A DNA stretch of 64,000 nucleotides, from assembly GCF_029278605.1 (NCBI RefSeq), contig NZ_CP119573.1, forward strand, positions 682,001-746,000, given 5' to 3'. This document shows, piece by piece, positions 52,670-61,874 of the stretch. The DNA comes from Cupriavidus sp. WKF15. GTDB taxonomy: Bacteria; Pseudomonadota; Gammaproteobacteria; Burkholderiales; Burkholderiaceae. A program made the position numbers and the translations under genes. The notes under the pieces were generated by a model. The model searched no databases, had not been told where the DNA came from, and saw only the letters and a program-made list of their open reading frames with translations. Within the stretch, counting starts at the first letter, position 1. Each line of letters opens with the position of its first letter.

Positions 52670-54337
52670 CTATTGCGCGAACCGGATATGTGCGCCGACG
52701 TCGTTGTTCGCGGCGTTGGCACCAGCGCCGACCCTGATGGTGTAGTTCCCACCGGTGAGGTCTGTCGTGATCGAGTTGTTCATCAACGTAGAAGCCTTGA
52801 TTACGCCGACAACGGATCTCGAGCCGAAGCTGTTGCGCGGATAGGAAAGCTTGTTTTCAGAGAAGCTGGCAACCCCGGCGGAAATATTCGGATACGGGTC
52901 GCCGAATCCCGGCTTGTGCGTGCTGATGAACGTATTGCCCTCGATGACAATTCTTGCCCCGGCATCGATCGCCTGAAGTCCGACGCCACTGCTCCTGATC
53001 GTATTCTTTCTGACGATCGTGTTGACGGTTTTCATGTCGCCAACGCCCTCCGAATAGGCAGGGTAAACGCCGCCGTCCGCAGTGTCGATATCGTTGTTTT
53101 CAATGACGGATCCGGGCGCCGACAAGATGACCACGTAAGGATTCTTGGTTCCGGCCGGGCCGACAATCTGCGAGTTTCTGATTGTGACATTCTCGGTGTT
53201 CCTGCCGTTGTCGCCACCGACGAATTGCGAGCCCTTGTTATTCAGGAAGCGACAGGCATCGAAGACTATGTTTCCTGTTCGCGCGGTCACGCCATCCGCC
53301 GGCGTGCCATCGGGCTCGATATCTACCCCCGCGGCGGGAGCGTGGGTCGGGTAGGAGCCGCCGGTAATACCGGTGTTGCGGAACGAGGAGTTGGTGATCC
53401 GGAAGGATCTTGCCTGCATGATGCTCATGCCCTGGCGGGCATTGTTGTACGAATCGACATCGTGGATGGTGCCGTTGAGGTCGGCGGTGAACTCTCCGCC
53501 TATAAACAGGCCATCGCAGGCAAAGTGATGGACCTTCAGGTGGCTGAGCTCATAGTTGGAACTCGCGTTCGTCTGGATCCCCTGTGACGACGTTTCACTC
53601 AATGATTCGCCTCTCGGCGCAGGTGGCCGCGACATCTTGTCGACGTTGCCGTAGATCTCCAGGCCCGAGACCTTGAAATTGCTGGAATTCCTGAACTCGA
53701 ACCCGAGCTGGTGCTTGTAGGAATACCAGGATCCGCCATGGTTGTAATCGTTGGTGATCGTGAAGTCCCCCTTGAAGGAAACCACCGATCCCGTACAGCC
53801 GATCAGGCTGAAGTTGCTCGCTTTCAGGAACTGGACATTCCTGATCTTGTTCGCCTCGGGACCGCCGGTGACGGCGTAGCGATTGATGTAGTAAGTCCCT
53901 TTGGGAAAATAGATGATCTGGCGCCTGGAAAATCTGCGATTGGTAATCTCTGACGCCATCCGCTGGAAGGCAACATAGTCGTCGGTGCTGCCATCTCCCC
54001 GGGCCCCGTAGGCGGTGATGGCCTTAACTGTGGCGCCAGGATAGGCGTTCTTCTCGGCGGTCAGAAGCGGGCACGGATCCGAGGCCGCGGAAGCGCTCAT
54101 GGCGCTCGCCGTCGGGGCAGGGCCGGAGGCTGCCGTTACTGCGCTGGATATGGCGCCGGATGGGGCGCCGGATGGGGCGCCAGAACCCTGCCGGCTCTCA
54201 TTCAGGCTTCTGGCCGACACCTGGAATCCAGTCTGCGGAAAGTTCGAAAGCAGCGGAAAGGAACAGCCAGCAACGACAGTGACGAAAAGCCAGAGTCGGC
54301 TCGACGTCTTTCGATTCTGCGATGGCGTGATCTTCAT
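52670..54337 (-). CDS. right-handed beta-helix protein (pectate-lyase-3/GH28-like), exported
   Basis: 555-aa protein. Residues ~15-30 are a hydrophobic export signal (LWLFVTVVAGCSF; the Cys could be a lipid site). An Ala/Ser/Gly linker includes the repeat APSGAPSGA. KAITAYGARGDGSTDDYVAFQ with YFPKGTYYI is the classic opening of pectate-lyase-3 and GH28-type helices. Repeating coils such as NNDID, NTIRSSGVG and GNTFIS fill the rest. It probably cuts or trims the polysaccharide made by this locus; it ends at 52670, convergent with the BY-kinase gene. Confidence 0.82.
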   Translation of the reverse strand: MKITPSQNRKTSSRLWLFVTVVAGCSFPLLSNFPQTGFQVSARSLNESRQGSGAPSGAPSGAISSAVTAASGPAPTASAMSASAASDPCPLLTAEKNAYPGATVKAITAYGARGDGSTDDYVAFQRMASEITNRRFSRRQIIYFPKGTYYINRYAVTGGPEANKIRNVQFLKASNFSLIGCTGSVVSFKGDFTITNDYNHGGSWYSYKHQLGFEFRNSSNFKVSGLEIYGNVDKMSRPPAPRGESLSETSSQGIQTNASSNYELSHLKVHHFACDGLFIGGEFTADLNGTIHDVDSYNNARQGMSIMQARSFRITNSSFRNTGITGGSYPTHAPAAGVDIEPDGTPADGVTARTGNIVFDACRFLNNKGSQFVGGDNGRNTENVTIRNSQIVGPAGTKNPYVVILSAPGSVIENNDIDTADGGVYPAYSEGVGDMKTVNTIVRKNTIRSSGVGLQAIDAGARIVIEGNTFISTHKPGFGDPYPNISAGVASFSENKLSYPRNSFGSRSVVGVIKASTLMNNSITTDLTGGNYTIRVGAGANAANNDVGAHIRFAQ

Positions 54338-54491
54338 CTCGGATCCTGTTCAGCTATAAGGCGTACGCGCATGGTCGTGGCGACGGCAACAAGCCAGGCC
54401 TCCGGTCCGGTATTGGACAGGGTCAGGCCCGCAACCATTGATTGGCAGACCAGCGATATTTTCGGGCCCGGTCAAGGTCGCCCGATGCTCT

Positions 54492-56747
54492 TCAGGCCCG
54501 CCTTGCCGGTTTTGCGGGCTTTGCCGGCTTCGAGCTGTACTCACCGAGGTACCGGTATTTGCCGAAGTAGTAATGCGACCGGTACCAGCGGCCTTCGATG
54601 CGCAGACCATTGAGCAGTACGCCCTTGACCTCGGCGCCGCTCTGCCGGATCGCCCGCTGGGATGCCTGCAGTTCGCGTACAGTGCTCTTCTCGGCGAATG
54701 CCACCAGGAAGACGGCGGCGGCCTTGCTGGCCAGGATGCCGGCGTCGGTGGCGGCCAGGATGGGCGGGGTATCGATCAGGACCAGGTCGTAGCGCGTCGT
54801 CAGCATGGCGAGCAGGCTCTCCATCGCCGGGCTGAGCAGGACATCGGTCGCGTGCGGCGGCTCGCTGCCCGTCGAGATAAAGTCCAGACCCGGTGCCACT
54901 TCCCTTTGCACGACCTGATCAAACGGCGCGCCCAGCAGCAGTTCGGTCAGGCCGGGCGTGCGCTGGACCCCGAAGCGGCGATGCAGCGACCCGCGACGCA
55001 GGTCGGCGTCGATCAGCAGCACACGCCGGCCGCTGGCAGCGATCGTAGCGAAATTCGCGCAGATGAAGGACTTGCCGATGCCCGGGGCGGGCCCCGTAAT
55101 GAGCACGGTCCGGCTCTTGTTGCCGGCCAGCGTGAACTGCAAAGCGGTGCGGAAGCTGCGCAGGGTTTCCGCCACGGGATCGTCCGGCTGTCGCCGCACC
55201 AGCACGTCGCCGGCGCCTTTCCTCTGCGTCTGTGCTTCCTGCAGCGAAAACGGGACCGTTGCATAGACGACCATGCCCGTTCTCCGCTCGATCTCGTCGG
55301 CGTCGCCTACGCCACCGTTGAAGCTGTGGCGCATGACGACCGCCGCGACGCCGGCGAAGAGGCCGACCACGACCGCAAGCGTGGCGATGACTTCACGGTT
55401 GGGGCGAATCGGGTTGACCGGCACTTCCGCCGAGTCCACCAGACGGGAGGTGCCAACCTTGCTGGCCTTCATCAGCCTGAGTTGCTGGATGTCGTTCAGC
55501 AGCGACTGCAGCATGTCGGAACTGACCTTTACGTCGCGCATCAGGCGCAGCACGTTCTGCTCGACATCCGGCAGCTTCTGGATGCGCCCCGACAGACCGT
55601 TGATCTGGGCGTTGACGCTCGCGATCTGGCTGTCAATCAGCGAGATGATCGGATGGTTGGGCGTGAAGCGTGCGTCCAGCTCCTGCCGTTTGGCCCGAAG
55701 CTCTTGCAGCTTGGCCTGGAGCTGGACCGACTGGTTCAGCATCAGCCTGGATTCCTCCGGCAGGTCAACGGTGCCGCGCTGGTTGCGCATGGCGTTGTAA
55801 CGGCTCTCGGCCGTCTCGACCTGCTGCTTGAGCGCGGGCAGCTGCTGTTCCAGGAAACTCAGCGACTTCTCTGCTTCAGCGGCCTTGCGCAGCACGTTCT
55901 GCTCGACATAGGCGTTGCCGATTTCATTGAGCGTGGCGGCAGTCATTGACGGGTCGCTGCCTTCCAGCGCGACGCCGATCACGCCGCTTTGCCTGCCGCG
56001 CTCAAGAATCACGAGCTTGCCTTGCAAGCGCGAGATGGCCGTGCTGCGCGGCAGCCGGCGCAGCTCGAACCTGGTGCCGCTACGCGCATCGAGTTCCTTG
56101 ACCAGCAGGCGGACGGGACCGGCCGGCGTACCGACGGAAAGGGGCTCGCCGACCTTGCCGCTGCCATGGACGTCACCGGCGTTGATCGACACCGAATAGC
56201 CTCCATCGCCGGCCGCTGTCAGCTGGATCGTGCGGCCTTCCAGCGACGCAGGCACGTCCAGCACCGGCACGGTGATCGATTCGCTTCCCCACGCGAAGCC
56301 GCCCCAACCGAAAAGACCCGGCTTGGACAGTTCCCGGTTAAAGCGCGTGACGCTCTCTCCGATCAGCGGAAAGTAGCGCGGCTTTGCCTCGATATCGAGA
56401 TTCAAGGCTTCGACGGCTTTGCCAACCACCATCCGGGAGCGCACCAATTCCATCTCCGCCGAAGCCGCCGGCTTGAGATCCAGCCCCGGCGACATCGAGG
56501 TGGACAGCTTGCTTGCACCGCCCGCAGGTTGCCCATTCTGCTCCTCCACCTGGAGCACGATGTCCGTGCGGTAGACCGGCGCGGCGATCAGTGCGTAGAG
56601 CAAGCCCAGTGCGACGACGATGACGGCGGTGCCGAGGAACGACCAGCGGTACCGGACCAGAATATCGACATAGGCGGTCAGGTCGGCAGACTCGACCTGC
56701 TCGACCGGCTCGTCGGTCGCGTCATCCTGCTTGGTGATGATTCTCAT
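54492..56747 (-). CDS. wzc: Wzc-type tyrosine autokinase/polysaccharide co-polymerase
   Basis: 751-aa inner-membrane protein. Helix 1 near residues 35-60, a periplasmic part with coiled coil and the GNVR-like DSAEVPVNPIRPNRE before helix 2, then a BY-kinase with Walker A GPAPGIGKS, A' VLLIDADLRRG and B LVLIDTPPI. A tyrosine cluster near the end (YRSHYYFGKYRYLGEY) is the autophosphorylation tail, followed by KPAKPAKPARRA. It controls chain length and export with Wza and is reset by Wzb. The ATG at 56747 has GGGGG upstream; the gene overlaps wzb by 26 nt. Confidence 0.93.
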   Translation of the reverse strand: MRIITKQDDATDEPVEQVESADLTAYVDILVRYRWSFLGTAVIVVALGLLYALIAAPVYRTDIVLQVEEQNGQPAGGASKLSTSMSPGLDLKPAASAEMELVRSRMVVGKAVEALNLDIEAKPRYFPLIGESVTRFNRELSKPGLFGWGGFAWGSESITVPVLDVPASLEGRTIQLTAAGDGGYSVSINAGDVHGSGKVGEPLSVGTPAGPVRLLVKELDARSGTRFELRRLPRSTAISRLQGKLVILERGRQSGVIGVALEGSDPSMTAATLNEIGNAYVEQNVLRKAAEAEKSLSFLEQQLPALKQQVETAESRYNAMRNQRGTVDLPEESRLMLNQSVQLQAKLQELRAKRQELDARFTPNHPIISLIDSQIASVNAQINGLSGRIQKLPDVEQNVLRLMRDVKVSSDMLQSLLNDIQQLRLMKASKVGTSRLVDSAEVPVNPIRPNREVIATLAVVVGLFAGVAAVVMRHSFNGGVGDADEIERRTGMVVYATVPFSLQEAQTQRKGAGDVLVRRQPDDPVAETLRSFRTALQFTLAGNKSRTVLITGPAPGIGKSFICANFATIAASGRRVLLIDADLRRGSLHRRFGVQRTPGLTELLLGAPFDQVVQREVAPGLDFISTGSEPPHATDVLLSPAMESLLAMLTTRYDLVLIDTPPILAATDAGILASKAAAVFLVAFAEKSTVRELQASQRAIRQSGAEVKGVLLNGLRIEGRWYRSHYYFGKYRYLGEYSSKPAKPAKPARRA

Positions 56748-57216
56748 GTCGGCCCCCTGTGACTGTCGTCGACGCAACGGCGTCCTTCGGTTCCAATAGC
56801 GACGACCAGGCTGAGATTCCCTGCTTGATCATTTCCAGGACAATGCCGAACATCTGCTGCGAGCTTTGGTACGGGTCGGGCACATCGAGATTCATGCCTT
56901 CGCACAGCCTGAAGGTCTTGCCGCGCGACTGCGGAAAGCGTTGCTCGAGCGTCTCGCGCTGGAAGCTTTCCATGACCAGTACCAGCTCGGCCGATTCCAC
57001 CAGGGTGCTGTCGACGGCGCGGGCACGGTGGCCGGCAAGATTGCAGCCCTCGTTGGCCAGCAAGCGCACGGCGCGCGGATCGGCGGCGGCGCCGACCGGC
57101 GGCTCGAGCCCGGCCGAGGTCACTTCGAAGCCGGGCAGGGCGCGGTTGAGCAGGACGGCTGCCATCGGGCTACGGCAGACATTGCCGAGGCAGACGACGA
57201 GGATGGTTCTGGGCAT
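56722..57216 (-). CDS. wzb: low-molecular-weight protein-tyrosine phosphatase
   Basis: 164-aa phosphatase that dephosphorylates Wzc. The P-loop VCLGNVCRS has Cys9 and Arg15 in the C(X)5R arrangement, and LDVPDPYQ near residue 113 supplies the general acid. The carboxyl tail is a few residues longer than E. coli Wzb and overlaps wzc. The ATG at 57216 gives the usual MPRTILVVC start; a GTG at 57231 overlapping the wza stop (GTGA) is an alternative and would imply coupling. Confidence 0.93.
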   Translation of the reverse strand: MPRTILVVCLGNVCRSPMAAVLLNRALPGFEVTSAGLEPPVGAAADPRAVRLLANEGCNLAGHRARAVDSTLVESAELVLVMESFQRETLEQRFPQSRGKTFRLCEGMNLDVPDPYQSSQQMFGIVLEMIKQGISAWSSLLEPKDAVASTTVTGGRHENHHQAG

Positions 57217-57227
57217 GCCTGCGTCAC

Positions 57228-58394
57228 TCACTTGATCGTCGCCGCGGTGCCGACCAGGGACGTGGATGGCAGCAGCAGGTTCATCACGCGGCTCCAGCGG
57301 ACCAGGTCGCGGGCGTCGACATAGACCACGTCCTTCGGCTCCAGCTCGAAGCCTTCGGCAATGGCCAGTGCCGCCGGCGATGACCCGTCGAGGTGGAAAA
57401 CCTTAGGTTCACCGTCCGAGGCCTTGCGAATGACGAAGATCTGTTCCGCATTGGCCGTGCCCGGATTGACGCCGCCTGCATCACCCAACGCCTCGTTCAG
57501 CGTCATGCGGCCGTTGCGCATCAGCAGCGACGTTGGCCTTCCCACTTCGCCGGTCACGAAGATCTTGTTGTCCTCGCGCTGTTCCACGCGCACGATGTCG
57601 CCGGAGCGCAACATGATGCGGGCCGGATCGATGCCCTGGGACAGCAGCGCGGGAATATTGACGTACCAGCTGCGTTCACCGCGGGTTACCCGCACGCGGC
57701 TGTTGTCCCCGGTGGTATTCAGCACGCCCCCGGCGCGATTGAGCGCCTCGACCAGCGTCATCGGCGCATCGTCGATGGCGAGCATGCCGGGTGTCCGGAC
57801 TTCCCCGTCGACGTAGACACGCTGGCTGCGATAGCCGAGCACGCGCACGGTCATCTGGGGATCCCGCACGACGCGCGAGAGGATGCGAGCGGTTTCGTCG
57901 CGCACCTGGACGGCGGTCTTGCCGGCGACCCTGAGCGTGCCGGCATAGGGAAACTGGATGTCTCCCTGCGCACCCACCACATAGCCCGGCAGGTTGGAGC
58001 CACCGGTCGACGCGGGAATCTCGAAGCTCGCGGCGGGGCTGTAGGTCTGGGTCGGGAAGACCAGCTCCGGATGATCCCAGACCACCACCGAGATGATGTC
58101 GCCCGGGCCGATCCGGTAAGGCTGCGGCACGCCATACAGCTCTTCGACGTGCTCGTTGGTGGGTTTGATCTTGGTGCGCAGTTCGCGCACGAGGTCGAGC
58201 GTGATCGGCGTCACGTTGGGCACCGCGTCGGGGCCGACCGCCTTGACCGGCGCCTTGCTGTCGAAGACCATGCCCGGGGAGGCGGCACAGGCCGTCAGCA
58301 GCGCGGTGGTCAACAGGGGCAGCAGGGAGGCTGCGGCGCTGCGGCACCTCGCCATGCTTGTGGGCTGGATGGCACGGTTGCGGAGTGGACTCAC
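57228..58394 (-). CDS. wza: outer-membrane polysaccharide export lipoprotein
   Basis: 388-aa Wza-type protein that forms the outer-membrane channel. Signal peptide ending at the lipobox ALLTAC (Cys36). The export domain begins PYRIGPGDIISVVVWDHPEL, then SLBB-like repeats VYVDGEVRTPGML and IFVTGEVGRPTSLL. The GTG at 58394 is chosen because GAGGAGA lies 5 nt before it; a longer in-frame reading lacks a ribosome site. First gene of wza-wzb-wzc, divergent from the flippase gene. Confidence 0.93.
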   Translation of the reverse strand: MSPLRNRAIQPTSMARCRSAAASLLPLLTTALLTACAASPGMVFDSKAPVKAVGPDAVPNVTPITLDLVRELRTKIKPTNEHVEELYGVPQPYRIGPGDIISVVVWDHPELVFPTQTYSPAASFEIPASTGGSNLPGYVVGAQGDIQFPYAGTLRVAGKTAVQVRDETARILSRVVRDPQMTVRVLGYRSQRVYVDGEVRTPGMLAIDDAPMTLVEALNRAGGVLNTTGDNSRVRVTRGERSWYVNIPALLSQGIDPARIMLRSGDIVRVEQREDNKIFVTGEVGRPTSLLMRNGRMTLNEALGDAGGVNPGTANAEQIFVIRKASDGEPKVFHLDGSSPAALAIAEGFELEPKDVVYVDARDLVRWSRVMNLLLPSTSLVGTAATIK

Positions 58395-59051
58395 GGCGAT
58401 CTCCTCGCAAAGCGGGCAGGCACAAGACCCGGAACTACGCCCACGATGCATTCATCGTAGGCAGGCCGGCTGAAAGGCTCGGTGCGCTGTCACACATTGT
58501 CTTCAGGCGGGGGAGCCTCCTGCCATGTGGAAGCGAAAGCGACACGGCATGGACGGCTGTTCTCCCCCATCGGGAGGGGACGGCCATCTGGACGATGCTG
58601 CCGCCCCCGGGCAACGCAGTATCCTGCGGGAACACACGGCCGGGCGCGGCCACGTGTCGGGCCACTCGACTGAGCATAGGCCATCGTCTGGGAGATCCGT
58701 CCTGGCAAGGTGCGCGGCAGTGTGCGGGGGACAACAGTGGGTGCGGAGGCCGGGCTGCCAGAATGCCTAGAATCGATGCGGGGATCCAGCGAGCCGGGCA
58801 CCGGCGCCAGGCGTGGTGGCGGGGACTGAATCTTCCGCGCCAGGAACCGCCATCAAGGCGAGGCGCAGCGCTGGCAATACGCGCGGTCACAGGTAGCAAA
58901 AGCGGTATGGCCGGGCCATGCAACGATGCCGGCGCCATTTTGACCGCGTTTCCAACGAAGACTGGCACGCCTGGCGATGACAGGCCGCAAGGCAGGCCCG
59001 ACGGCTATGCCGGCGATGACGTTACCAATCTTCTTTCCGGGGAGTCCTGGC
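58395..59051. promoter_or_regulatory. divergent promoter region of the exopolysaccharide operons
   Basis: 657 bp between wza and the flippase gene. It contains the small palindrome ACGATG-CATT-CATCGT (58443-58458), 49 bp before the wza start, a possible regulator site. I could not find a convincing sigma-54 -24/-12 element by eye. No gene recognised in it. Confidence 0.4.
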
Positions 59052-60305
59052 ATGCGTATGCAGATCGCCCGCAATGTGCTCTGGCTGGTTTTCGAGCGTG
59101 GTCTGCAGGTGCTGTTTGGCATCGCGAGCGTGGCAATGATCGCACGCGCCGTTGGTCCTGAAGGCTTTGCGGAGTTCCAGTACGCACAATCGCTGGTGCT
59201 GATCGCGTCGGCGTTCGCCCTTATCTGCGGCAATGAAGTGGTCATCCCGCGCCTGGTGGCCGACCAGGCGCCAGACGCGCAGCACAGGCTCCTGGCCCAC
59301 GTGTTTGGCTTGCGCGAGATTGCCGCAGTGGTTGGCTATGTGCTGGTGGCGGTGGTCGTGGCGATGACGGAGGAGGACAAAGTCATCGTCCTGGTCGTCA
59401 TCATCATCGGCATTCCCATTCTGATGCGCGAGCCCTTTGGCGCGGTCCGGTCATGGCTGCAGTCTCGGACCGACAGCCGCCCGGCTGTGGTCTACGGCAT
59501 GGCCGGCCTCGTGTTCCGAATGGTGGCGGTCGCGGCGCTCTACCTGGCCGGCATGAATTCCGTGCCGGCCTTTGCCTGGGTGATCGCCGTGGAGTCCGTG
59601 CTGTACGCGGCACTGCTGGCGCGCTACTACCGGCAGCGCAGTCCGCGCGGCACGGTGGACTTTGACTGGTCTCTTGCCCGGATGCTGTTGCGCGACGGCA
59701 CCGTGTTCTGGATGAGCACGATGCTGATGCTGTGCGCGAAGCGCGTCGACCAGCTCCTGCTCAAGCCGCACATTTCCCTGTTCGAGCTGGGCAGCTATGC
59801 CGCGTCCATGCAGATTCTGGACAATTTCATGATGCTCAGCGCGATCATCGCCAGCTCGGTGGCGCCGATGATGATCTATGCGCAGCCGACCCTGGCCCTG
59901 GTACGCCGCAACGTGCTGCGCGTCACTGCCGGCATGGTTGCGCTGGGCGTGGCCGGGGGCATCCTGATCGCCTACTGCGCGCCATGGATCATTGCGTTGA
60001 TCTACGGCGCTCACTACGAGGCCGCAGTGACGCTGTTGCGCCTTTCCGCGATGGCATCCGGCCTGGTGTTTGCCGACGCCGCGTTGTCGTTGCTGGTGAT
60101 CTACCTGCGCCGGCCGAACTGGCTGGTGGAGAAATGGCTGCTGGTGCTTTTCACCATGGTCGTGGTGGACCTCATCGCAATCCCGCGGTACGGTGCCCAG
60201 GGCGCGGTCTATGGCTATATCGCGGGCAACGCGGTAGCGGTGATTGCCGGCATCGGCTTCTTCATCCGCTGCCGCGAGCCGGTCGCGGTGGAGCAGGCGG
60301 CGTGA
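59052..60305 (+). CDS. Wzx-type polysaccharide flippase
   Basis: 417-aa membrane protein with about 12-14 segments. It begins IARNVLWLVFERGLQVLFG, with GPEGFAEFQYAQSL after helix 1, the start typical of Wzx/MATE-like (PST) transporters. It moves lipid-linked repeat units across the inner membrane. GGGGAG (59039-59044) lies 7 nt before the ATG at 59052. The likely polymerase gene follows 71 nt later, so they form an operon. Confidence 0.87.
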   Translation: MRMQIARNVLWLVFERGLQVLFGIASVAMIARAVGPEGFAEFQYAQSLVLIASAFALICGNEVVIPRLVADQAPDAQHRLLAHVFGLREIAAVVGYVLVAVVVAMTEEDKVIVLVVIIIGIPILMREPFGAVRSWLQSRTDSRPAVVYGMAGLVFRMVAVAALYLAGMNSVPAFAWVIAVESVLYAALLARYYRQRSPRGTVDFDWSLARMLLRDGTVFWMSTMLMLCAKRVDQLLLKPHISLFELGSYAASMQILDNFMMLSAIIASSVAPMMIYAQPTLALVRRNVLRVTAGMVALGVAGGILIAYCAPWIIALIYGAHYEAAVTLLRLSAMASGLVFADAALSLLVIYLRRPNWLVEKWLLVLFTMVVVDLIAIPRYGAQGAVYGYIAGNAVAVIAGIGFFIRCREPVAVEQAA

Positions 60306-60376
60306 CTTGCCGGCGCCTGTCACGGTGCCGCGGCGCACGCCTGGCTTGAATGTGAAAGGCCCCAGGAACGTTGACC

Positions 60377-61579
60377 ATGGAATACGCATCTTCCGCGTGG
60401 CATGTCATCAGCGCGACGCTCGTACTGCTGGTGGGAGCGCAGGTGACGCTGGTCCTCTGCCGCAAGTTCGGTACCGGGCCGAAGTGGGGGCTCTTTCTCT
60501 ACCTGTGGCACACGATTTTCTGCGTCTTCTACGCGAAACTGGAGATGGACGAGCGTAGCGACGCGACGGACTATTTCGATGCTTCGCTGTCCCCGTCGCC
60601 GGAGTTTTCCATCGGCACGCACGCGGTGAGCTACTTCACGCATATCTTCTCCAGTTACCTCGGCCTCTCATACCTCGGGGTGTTCTTCGTCTTCAACATA
60701 TTCGGGGTCATCGGCCTGCTGGCGTTCGACGCGGTGTTGCACAGGGTCACCCGGGACCGGAGCAGGTTTCTGCAGTGGCTGGCCATCGTGATCGTGCTGA
60801 TGCCGTCGATCAGCTTCTGGAGCACAGCCATCGGCAAGGATGGCGTTGCCTTCATGGCGACCAGTCTTGCGTTGTGGGCGAGCATGTCGATGCCGCGCCG
60901 CAGCCTGGTGATGGTCATCGCCGTTGCCGCGATGTTTGTCGTGCGCCCGCACATCGCGGCAGTGATGATCGTGGCGCTGGCTGCCTCGATGCTGATCTCG
61001 TCCAGGATGTCCCTGAAATGGCGTGTCCTTCTGGCCGGCGCTGCATTGTCCGCCGCTGCGGCGGTTGTACCGTTCGCCATGCATTATGCCGGCCTGGCCG
61101 ATGGAGCGGACGCAGCCACCATCGAGCAGTACATCCAGACGCGCCAGGGATTTAACCAGCAGGGCGGCGGCGGCGTCGACATCTCCGGCATGTCGCTGCC
61201 GATGCAGCTTTTCACCTATGTGTTTCGGCCTCTGCCGGTAGAGGCCCGCGACGTCTTCGGCCTTGCCGCGTCGATGGACAACATGGTGCTGCTGCTGCTC
61301 GCCACGCTTGCCATCTGGGGCGCAATCCGGCGGCGGGGAAGCCGCGTAGTGCTGAAGAACCGGCTGTTTCTCTGGATATACTGCTGCGGCACGTCGGTGA
61401 TCCTTGCCACGACAACAGCGAATCTGGGAATTTCCGTGCGGCAAAAGTGGATGTTCGTGCCGATGCTGGTCTGCCTGCTGATTTGCAGCGTCAGAGAAAG
61501 ACGGGCCGGGCGCAGTGTGTCCGGCGAGTTCCAGTCGCTGGGAACCCATTTCAAAATGAGGAAAGGGCGCGAAGGCTGA
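60377..61579 (+). CDS. polytopic membrane protein, candidate Wzy polymerase
   Basis: 400-aa protein with about 9-10 membrane segments and a periplasmic loop at residues ~225-280 rich in Gly (QQGGGGVDISGM). The pattern SISFWSTAIGKDGVAFMATSL resembles EpsG/Wzy-type polymerases, which join repeat units outside the inner membrane. The last ~12 codons (GTHFKMRKGREG) are read from a dispersed palindromic element, which therefore supplies the stop codon. ATG at 60377 with AGGAAC upstream. Assignment rests on topology and on position after the flippase. Confidence 0.7.
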   Translation: MEYASSAWHVISATLVLLVGAQVTLVLCRKFGTGPKWGLFLYLWHTIFCVFYAKLEMDERSDATDYFDASLSPSPEFSIGTHAVSYFTHIFSSYLGLSYLGVFFVFNIFGVIGLLAFDAVLHRVTRDRSRFLQWLAIVIVLMPSISFWSTAIGKDGVAFMATSLALWASMSMPRRSLVMVIAVAAMFVVRPHIAAVMIVALAASMLISSRMSLKWRVLLAGAALSAAAAVVPFAMHYAGLADGADAATIEQYIQTRQGFNQQGGGGVDISGMSLPMQLFTYVFRPLPVEARDVFGLAASMDNMVLLLLATLAIWGAIRRRGSRVVLKNRLFLWIYCCGTSVILATTTANLGISVRQKWMFVPMLVCLLICSVRERRAGRSVSGEFQSLGTHFKMRKGREG

Positions 61580-61702
61580 CGCCGGGCCGCAGGGCTGCGG
61601 CGTGACCGACGCCGCGTGGTCATTGCACGCAATCCAGCCGCAACGAAGCCATGCGGCCCGGCATCAGCCTTCCTTTCGGGTTCCATCCGGAAACGGGTTC
61701 TT
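61542..61702. repeat. palindromic dispersed element (copy 2, short form)
   Basis: 161 bp, clearly related to the left half of the element at 21020-21287 (shared GAACCCATTTC, GAGGAA, GGGCCGCAGGGCT, GCCGCGTGGTCATT and CATGCGGCCCGGCA). Ends GAACCCATTTC and GAAACGGGTTC are inverted with one mismatch, and the internal stem GCCGGGCCGCA/TGCGGCCCGGC is kept. Confidence 0.8.
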
Positions 61703-61874
61703 ACGGGTAGGCCGTGGCGTGGTGCGGGGCGCGCTCATACCCGGCATTGTCCAGTCAGGGCAGGACTGCCCTGACGCCTGCGCGGCCTTTCGCGATTTGT
61801 TTCTTTGCCGCCATGCCCGCGTGTCTTCGTGCGAGCCGAAGCCCGTGGTTCTCCGTTCCTGCCGCACTCGCCTC

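Noticed and set aside
52297..52737. 146-codon plus-strand frame after the BY-kinase
   Set aside because: No start signal or family; possibly decayed sequence, so only the gap is described.
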